Shown here: positions 59,413 through 64,000 of the stretch, piece after piece
Layout of the letters: each line of letters starts with the position of its first letter
How positions within the stretch are numbered: the stretch's first letter is position 1
Assembly: GCA_039986595.1 (NCBI GenBank)
Contig: JBDWQJ010000010.1
Coordinates: 1 to 64,000, forward strand
DNA length: 64,000 bases
Direction of reading: 5' to 3'
DNA from: Lentilitoribacter sp039986595
Lineage (GTDB): Bacteria > Pseudomonadota > Alphaproteobacteria > Rhizobiales > Rhizobiaceae
Translations under genes and position numbers: made by a program
Notes under the pieces: model-generated
Seen by the model: only the letters and a program-made list of their open reading frames with translations
What the model was told of the DNA's origin: nothing
Database searches by the model: none

Positions 59413-61199
59413 ATAACCTTACAATGACGATCCCATCTATCCATAAAGCATATGCAGGTGGTGCAAAACCGATGGATATCATCGAAACCGTTTTCCAGCG
59501 TATAGAAGAGGTCAATGACCCGGGCATATTTATAACGCTATTTGATAAAGTAGATGTTTTGTTAGATGGTGAGAAATTGGGCGTCTTTGATCCTGACCTG
59601 CCGCTTTGGGGTGTTCCATTTGTCATCAAGGATAATATTGATGCGAAAGGGTATGAGACCACGGCTGCTTGCCCTGAATTTGCTTATGTTGCAAAAGAGG
59701 ATGCGTTCGTTGTTGCTGAGCTTAAAAAAGCCGGAGCAATTTTAATCGGTAAAACTAATCTAGATCAGTTTGCAACAGGTCTTGTGGGCGTGCGCACCCC
59801 CTATGGTGCACCGTTAAATTCGGTTGATCCTGAAATTGTCCCTGGCGGGTCATCTGGAGGATCAGGTGTTGCTGTTGGTCATGGGATCGTGCCGTTTTCA
59901 TTGGGCACCGATACCGCAGGATCGGGCCGTGTTCCAGCGGCTTTAAATAACATTGTTGGGTTAAAACCAACCCTTGGGGCATTATCCGCAACTGGTGTGG
60001 TTCCCGCTTGTAAGAGTATTGAAACTGTTTCGATTTTTGCGCTGACAGTTGAGGACGCCTACGCTGCATTTCGTGTTGCTAATAGTTATGATGCAAAGGA
60101 TTCCTATGCACGCCATATTGAAAATACGGATCTTAGAGCTCCGAAATCAGATCTAAAGATCGGTATTCCGAGTAAAGATAGCATTCAGTTTATGGGTGAT
60201 GCAGCACAAGAAAAGTCGTTTAATCATTCCGTTAAACTACTAAAAGAACAGGGTTATGAGATATCTGAGATTGATTTCACACCGCTCTATGAAATTGCGC
60301 AGATGTTATATTATGGATCTTGGGTTGCCGAGCGCTATACAGTTATTGAGGAATTGTTGAAAACTAATCCCGATGCTATTTATCCCGTCACAAAGAAGAT
60401 TATTTCGTTGGCAGAAGAAAGATCTGCAGCTGATGCTTTCCGCGGTTTTTATAAGTTAAAAGAGCTTATCCGCAATGTAGAACCAGAGCTATCGAAGGTA
60501 GATGTGCTTTGTGTTCCTTCTATTCCAACTTTTTATTCTGTCAAAGATTTAGAAATTGATCCGGTAACGTCCAACAACAATTTTGGAACTTACACCAATT
60601 TTGTAAATCTAATGGATATGTGCGGGATTGCTGTACCAACTCCCAAAAGAGAAGATGGTCGTCCTGGTAGCGTTACAATACTAGCCGCAAAAGATGAAGA
60701 TGCGCTTGTGGCTTCTGTTGCTGTGTCACTTGAAAGTGTAGGTGAACGAAACTTGGGAGCAACTGATTGGCACTTTAATGAGAAAATCGAGCTTCCAGCT
60801 TATAAGCCCACCACTATAGATATCGCTGTTTGTGGTGCCCATATGTCTGGCTTGCCACTCAATAATGACCTAACTAGCAGAGGGGCCGTATTTTCGCGAA
60901 ACGCCAAATCTGCGCCTGATTACAACTTTTTTGCGTTAGCCGGTGGTCCGCCATCAAGACCTGGAATGGTAAAATGCGCAAAAGGGGCAGGGGGTGAAAT
61001 TGAACTTGAGATATGGTCAATGCCAATTGAAGAATTTGGCAGTTTTATGAAGACGATTCCAGCACCGCTAGGAATTGGTTCAGTAAGCCTAAATGATGGT
61101 AGCCAAGTTAATGGGTTTATTTGCGAGGCTGCTGGTGCGAAAGGCGGGGAAGATATCACTGATCTTGGTGATTGGCGTCAGTTCCTTCAAGCCAAATAG
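59409..61199 (+). CDS. atzF: Allophanate hydrolase, full length
   Basis: A 596-residue enzyme hydrolysing allophanate to ammonia and CO2. The amidase domain (about 1-440) has the triad K74 (VIKDNIDAKG), S148 and S172 (VPGGSSGGSGVAVG, GTDTAGSGRVPAA), each 17 less than K91, S165 and S189 of AtzF. The C-terminal domain (about 465-596; AVCGAHMSGLPLNNDLTSRG, IWSMPIEEFGSFMKTIPAPL) is the allophanate-specific one, giving the full family length. The GTG start at 59409 has AAAGGAG upstream and overlaps the ATPase stop. It is separated from biuH by the LysR gene and the importer genes. Confidence 0.92.
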   Translation: MNNLTMTIPSIHKAYAGGAKPMDIIETVFQRIEEVNDPGIFITLFDKVDVLLDGEKLGVFDPDLPLWGVPFVIKDNIDAKGYETTAACPEFAYVAKEDAFVVAELKKAGAILIGKTNLDQFATGLVGVRTPYGAPLNSVDPEIVPGGSSGGSGVAVGHGIVPFSLGTDTAGSGRVPAALNNIVGLKPTLGALSATGVVPACKSIETVSIFALTVEDAYAAFRVANSYDAKDSYARHIENTDLRAPKSDLKIGIPSKDSIQFMGDAAQEKSFNHSVKLLKEQGYEISEIDFTPLYEIAQMLYYGSWVAERYTVIEELLKTNPDAIYPVTKKIISLAEERSAADAFRGFYKLKELIRNVEPELSKVDVLCVPSIPTFYSVKDLEIDPVTSNNNFGTYTNFVNLMDMCGIAVPTPKREDGRPGSVTILAAKDEDALVASVAVSLESVGERNLGATDWHFNEKIELPAYKPTTIDIAVCGAHMSGLPLNNDLTSRGAVFSRNAKSAPDYNFFALAGGPPSRPGMVKCAKGAGGEIELEIWSMPIEEFGSFMKTIPAPLGIGSVSLNDGSQVNGFICEAAGAKGGEDITDLGDWRQFLQAK

Positions 61200-61247
61200 T
61201 TAAGTCATTTGTTTGTTATATCACTTCTATAAAAAAAGGTGCCTATT

Positions 61248-61580
61248 GTGAAAGGATATCATGACATTGGTGGAGACAAGGCTGGCGTAATCCCAAAAGA
61301 AGAATTGCCTTGGCTCTATTGGGAAAAGAAAGTTGAAGCCATTCGCAATCTATTGGGGGATGGAACGCGCCGGATCATAGCGCTGGATGAGATGCGTCGC
61401 GGGTTTGAAAGTTTTGGCCAGGATAAATATGACAATCTGTCTTTTTACCGCAGACGGCTGGAAGCTATGATTGATATTCTAATTGAGAAAGAGATCATTA
61501 CCCAAGCTGAACTTGATGCGGCGATAGGTGAGAAGAAGCGCGTTTGGGCTTCAGAATTAAAAAATAGTTCAAAGATATGA
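61248..61580 (+). CDS. Thiocyanate hydrolase/nitrile hydratase beta-like subunit, N-terminal half type
   Basis: A 110-residue protein matching the N-terminal half of nitrile hydratase beta, separately encoded as in thiocyanate hydrolase and some three-subunit hydratases. MKGYHDIGGDKAGVIPKEEL corresponds to the conserved HDxGG start, and YRRRLEAMIDILIEKEIITQ matches the family helix before its usual linker. GTG 61248 gives this family N-terminus and has AAAGG eight bases upstream; a GTG at 61239 is possible. Four bases overlap the next gene (ATGA). Confidence 0.85.
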   Translation: MKGYHDIGGDKAGVIPKEELPWLYWEKKVEAIRNLLGDGTRRIIALDEMRRGFESFGQDKYDNLSFYRRRLEAMIDILIEKEIITQAELDAAIGEKKRVWASELKNSSKI

Positions 61581-61891
61581 AACGGCGTTTTGATATTGGT
61601 GACAACGTATGTGTGCGATCTATTGATAAACCCGGTCATGTTCGCATTCCATTTTATATCCGTGGTAAATTGGGCACAATATTGCAGTATTGTGGGAGAT
61701 ATCTAAACCCAGAAGACTTGGCTGTTGGAAAGACTTCAGGTCCTGGGGTTGATCTATATCGTGTTGAGTTTGTGCAGAATACTTTGTGGGATCAACCCGA
61801 TAATCAACCACAAGATAAGCTCGTCATAGAGATATATGATCATTGGTTAACCCAAACAAACACCTTGGTGAAATCACGAGCAGAAGTTTGA
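61577..61891 (+). CDS. Thiocyanate hydrolase/nitrile hydratase beta-like subunit, C-terminal half type
   Basis: A 104-residue SH3-like protein equivalent to the C-terminal half of nitrile hydratase beta. RFDIGDNVCVRSIDKPGHVR, PFYIRGKLGTILQYCGRYLN and VEFVQNTLWDQPDNQPQDKL are the family segments (GDxVxV, HxRxPxYxRGKxG, FxxxxLW). It contributes to the active-site cavity when assembled with the other two subunits. The start overlaps the previous gene; the alpha-like gene follows after 41 bases. Confidence 0.85.
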   Translation: MKRRFDIGDNVCVRSIDKPGHVRIPFYIRGKLGTILQYCGRYLNPEDLAVGKTSGPGVDLYRVEFVQNTLWDQPDNQPQDKLVIEIYDHWLTQTNTLVKSRAEV

Positions 61892-61932
61892 GCTAAAATT
61901 TATCTATAAATATATTTCAATGAGGAATTGGT

Positions 61933-62553
61933 GTGAGCAAAAATCACGAACATACCCACAATGAACATGAACCGATTGTCGTCGAAGACGATGCTGGTAA
62001 TTTAGAAGCGCAAATTATAATTGATGCTTTGCAAGATGTTTTGATGGCAAATGGCCTGTTAACTGCACCAGAAGTGACAAAACAGATAGAAGTGATGGAA
62101 GCTAAAGGTGTTCATCTTGGCGCAAAAATTGTAGCAAAAGCATGGAAAGACCCAGATTATAAAGCTCGACTTTTAGAAAACGGTAAAAGCTGTATACAAG
62201 AGATTGGTATCCCCGTCGGTGAAGCGCAGATTATTGTGGTAGAGAACACTTCTCAAGTGCATAATCTGATTACATGCACATTGTGCTCTTGTTATCCACG
62301 CTCGATATTGGGGCAGCCGCCATCATGGTATATTTCAAAAGCCTATCGTGCGCGCTCAGTCCGCGAGCCGCGGCGTGTGTTGGCAGAATTTGGACTTGAA
62401 CTCTCTTTAGATATCCAGCTGATTGTCCATGATAGTAATGCAGATATGAGATATCTGGTTTTACCTCAAGCACCTGAAAATATTGATGATATTGACATGA
62501 AAACTGCAGAGACTCTGGTCACGCGTGATCACCTTATCGGAGTGCGCCGTTAG
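61933..62553 (+). CDS. Thiocyanate hydrolase gamma/nitrile hydratase alpha-like subunit
   Basis: A 206-residue metal-binding subunit. The metal motif is CTLCSC with C115, C118 and C120, the last two usually oxidised to sulfinic and sulfenic acids. Threonine in CTLC is the cobalt-type form. YPR follows, with Arg where nitrile hydratases usually have Trp, as remembered for thiocyanate hydrolase gamma. SWYISKAYRARSVREPRRVL is the shared C-terminal segment. The His-rich N-terminus (MSKNHEHTHNEHEP) may help metal delivery. GTG 61933 has TGAGGAA upstream. No activator gene is visible in the window. Confidence 0.88.
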   Translation: MSKNHEHTHNEHEPIVVEDDAGNLEAQIIIDALQDVLMANGLLTAPEVTKQIEVMEAKGVHLGAKIVAKAWKDPDYKARLLENGKSCIQEIGIPVGEAQIIVVENTSQVHNLITCTLCSCYPRSILGQPPSWYISKAYRARSVREPRRVLAEFGLELSLDIQLIVHDSNADMRYLVLPQAPENIDDIDMKTAETLVTRDHLIGVRR

Positions 62554-62797
62554 GTTTTTGATACAATTGTATTATATATCTAATCTCAGCTAAATATTAT
62601 TTACCTAGTTCCTTACTGCACCTCGGTTTCTGGTTTGGGCTACGTTCCTGTGAACATACCAAACCGTTTGATGGCTGCTTTTCCCACTAGTGGGGAAGTT
62701 TAAAATCGACTCCATCTATTCAGCGATTGGCCCGTTGCGGACATGATTGACTTCTGCTCCATTAAAGATGCCGTAGCGAGGACATGCCCGCCCATAC
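62554..62797. other. Intergenic region with inverted repeats after the hydratase operon
   Basis: The gap before the convergent right-end gene has no recognisable gene. GGTTTGG (62632-62638) and CCAAACC (62659-62665) enclose GTTC-CTGT-GAAC (62644-62655), forming a two-part hairpin. CCCACTAGTGGG (62683-62694) is a perfect palindrome extended outward to a stem of about eight pairs around CTAG, without a T-run. One of these may end the operon. No transposase fragment was found. Confidence 0.45.
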
Positions 62798-64000
62798 CTA
62801 TTTTAATGCATCGTATTGCTGCTGCATGAATACAAGATTTTGCTCTAAGCTCTTGATCGCTGACAGCCGACCTTTGGGGTGCAAAAACCAGTCCTCAATT
62901 GCAGCTGGTGATATTGATAAACCCAACCCATTATAGAAAATATGTTCTCTCTGATAGAATTTTATTAGCTGGTGCACGTCTTCAAACTGTCTTGCGAAAA
63001 CTTCTATGGGTTCCATTTCAGCGTAGTTTGGCAATTCAATATTCTTTTTAATCTCCACATAGTCTAATAGTGACTTGGGCGTAAAACTCATCGGATCTTG
63101 ATCGCTGTCAACGGGATAGCCATTTATAATCATTGTTCTACCCAATGATGAAGATAGCGACTCGGTCCCACATTCTTTCACGCCATATATTTTAACAAGC
63201 CTATCCGAATCTGTGTATTCTTGAACAATTTCTCGTTTGAAATATTCCGATGCATCAAAAGCTATTGATATACCAGCACCTTTAGATATTTCATTTGAAT
63301 GAGTTGGCGCTAATAAAACAGAAACTGGTGAGTTGAACGCGGTGCTTACTTCGTTATAACGTTCTTTAATATTTCGGATATCGCAAGCATAAGTCATAGT
63401 TGTAGATATCTGGCCGTTATAGATACCAGCGGCAGAACGATCCCATAGCTCAACCGGATCGAATTCAACGTCAGGATAGGTTTGGGGACTTGCATTCGTT
63501 GCTGAAAAAAATTTTCCAGGCTTGAAACCCATACGTTTTATACCATCATCTGTTAATGCCTCATCAAATATCTCTGCAACTAATCTCTCATAAGCAAATG
63601 TTTTAATCCACTCGGCTTCAATACGATCATCATTGACTTGCACGCCCAAAACACCCCAAGGGACAAACACCCAGTAAGAGCAATCTATTTTCTCAGTTTC
63701 AACGATGCCGGCGACTATCGTTGCGTCTTCATTTGCCAACACTGTTTCTTGCGGCGCTGCGCATTTGAATGACGTCCTCTTATCGCCCAATCTCAAAACA
63801 TGATTGGTGTCGTTGCCCGGTTCATAGCCACCCCAGTAATCTTTCAAAAGTGATACGAGTTTTGGCTGGGTTGCTGGATTGCTATCGAGCAGCTGCCAAG
63901 GCCGTTCGCTGCCCCTATAGCCCACATCGAGTATGACATCATCAAGACCGTCACGTTCAACACGAACTTTGGTCTTCCATTTTCTGCGCTCACTTGTTAC
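62798..64000 (-). CDS. Unrecognised protein, 5' end outside window
   Basis: The minus-strand frame is open through the right edge (no stop in the last 75 bases), so only the last 400 residues are seen. I do not recognise the family. It lacks obvious signal or membrane segments and has WGGYEPGNDTNHVLRLGDKR, VFVPWGVLGVQVNDDRIEAE, and GMTIINGYPV-like segments (here RTMIINGYPVDSDQDPMSFT). Large, mixed alpha/beta composition without repeats. It is convergent with the hydratase operon, so it is not part of it. A GTG at 63925 is in frame but probably internal. Confidence 0.6.
   Translation of the reverse strand, partial: VTSERRKWKTKVRVERDGLDDVILDVGYRGSERPWQLLDSNPATQPKLVSLLKDYWGGYEPGNDTNHVLRLGDKRTSFKCAAPQETVLANEDATIVAGIVETEKIDCSYWVFVPWGVLGVQVNDDRIEAEWIKTFAYERLVAEIFDEALTDDGIKRMGFKPGKFFSATNASPQTYPDVEFDPVELWDRSAAGIYNGQISTTMTYACDIRNIKERYNEVSTAFNSPVSVLLAPTHSNEISKGAGISIAFDASEYFKREIVQEYTDSDRLVKIYGVKECGTESLSSSLGRTMIINGYPVDSDQDPMSFTPKSLLDYVEIKKNIELPNYAEMEPIEVFARQFEDVHQLIKFYQREHIFYNGLGLSISPAAIEDWFLHPKGRLSAIKSLEQNLVFMQQQYDALK

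Noticed and set aside
61248..62553. Ordinary two-subunit nitrile hydratase
   Set aside because: The beta subunit is split into two genes and the residue after CSCYP is Arg instead of Trp, which fits thiocyanate hydrolase or other three-subunit forms better.
1..64000. CRISPR arrays, prophage, complete transposons or replication origins
   Set aside because: No direct-repeat array, phage structural gene, transposase or DnaA-box cluster was found on reading through both strands.

Overview
The window looks like chromosomal DNA of a moderately AT-rich alphaproteobacterium, most likely of the order Hyphomicrobiales (Rhizobiales). The grounds are the tuf-S10-spc-alpha ribosomal order running without a break into secY, adk, rpsM, rpsK, rpoA and rplQ, the following set of a Do-like protease, rarA, crcB, an RluC-type synthase, a HAD hydrolase and an ATP12 chaperone, and the Rhizobiales-like SecY N-terminus. 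No CRISPR array, complete insertion sequence, prophage or replication origin was seen.

Layout. 1-14955: the 3' end of tuf and a tightly packed ribosomal superoperon, all on the plus strand, ended by a strong hairpin at 14978-15006. Its genes mostly touch or overlap, but five gaps of 65 to 222 bases carry hairpins or promoter-like sites. 15000-28900: housekeeping and small accessory genes: an FMN-binding oxidase-like protein, a secreted DUF4189 protein, the Do-like protease, rarA, crcB, rluC-like, ATP12, a lipoprotein, the glutathione-dependent formaldehyde pair fghA/frmA, a tandem pair of unknown paralogues with matching leaders, a phosphotransferase, lipB, and tRNA-Leu(GAG).

28984-44724: an accessory block in three modules. 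Module 1 is a LysR gene divergent from an M20 hydrolase, a TauABC-like importer and an amidase that resembles the catalytic half of allophanate hydrolase. Module 2 is a Crp-family regulator and a second NrtABC/TauABC-like importer whose binding protein appears to end in a NosL-like domain, with a small membrane protein translationally coupled inside the operon. Module 3 is a DUF971 protein, an AprA-like flavoprotein, an AprB-like two-cluster ferredoxin and a HEAT-repeat protein in one operon, divergent from a 7Fe ferredoxin and a ferredoxin-NADP reductase. Modules 2 and 3 together look like an uncharacterised uptake and redox system and are one of the two best candidates for something undescribed.

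45607-62553: a nitrogen-salvage island. On the minus strand are a BMP-type nucleoside/ureide-like ABC importer, formamidase, biuret amidohydrolase, a second cysteine hydrolase, a cupin protein and a LysR gene. On the plus strand one operon holds a peptide/opine-type ABC importer, full-length allophanate hydrolase and a three-gene thiocyanate-hydrolase/nitrile-hydratase-like enzyme. The end points of these enzymes (formate, allophanate, ammonia, CO2) suggest scavenging of nitrogen from small amides, ureides and cyano compounds. Placing a cyano-hydrating enzyme beside allophanate hydrolase and close to biuret hydrolase is the second notable candidate. The window ends inside an unrecognised minus-strand gene.
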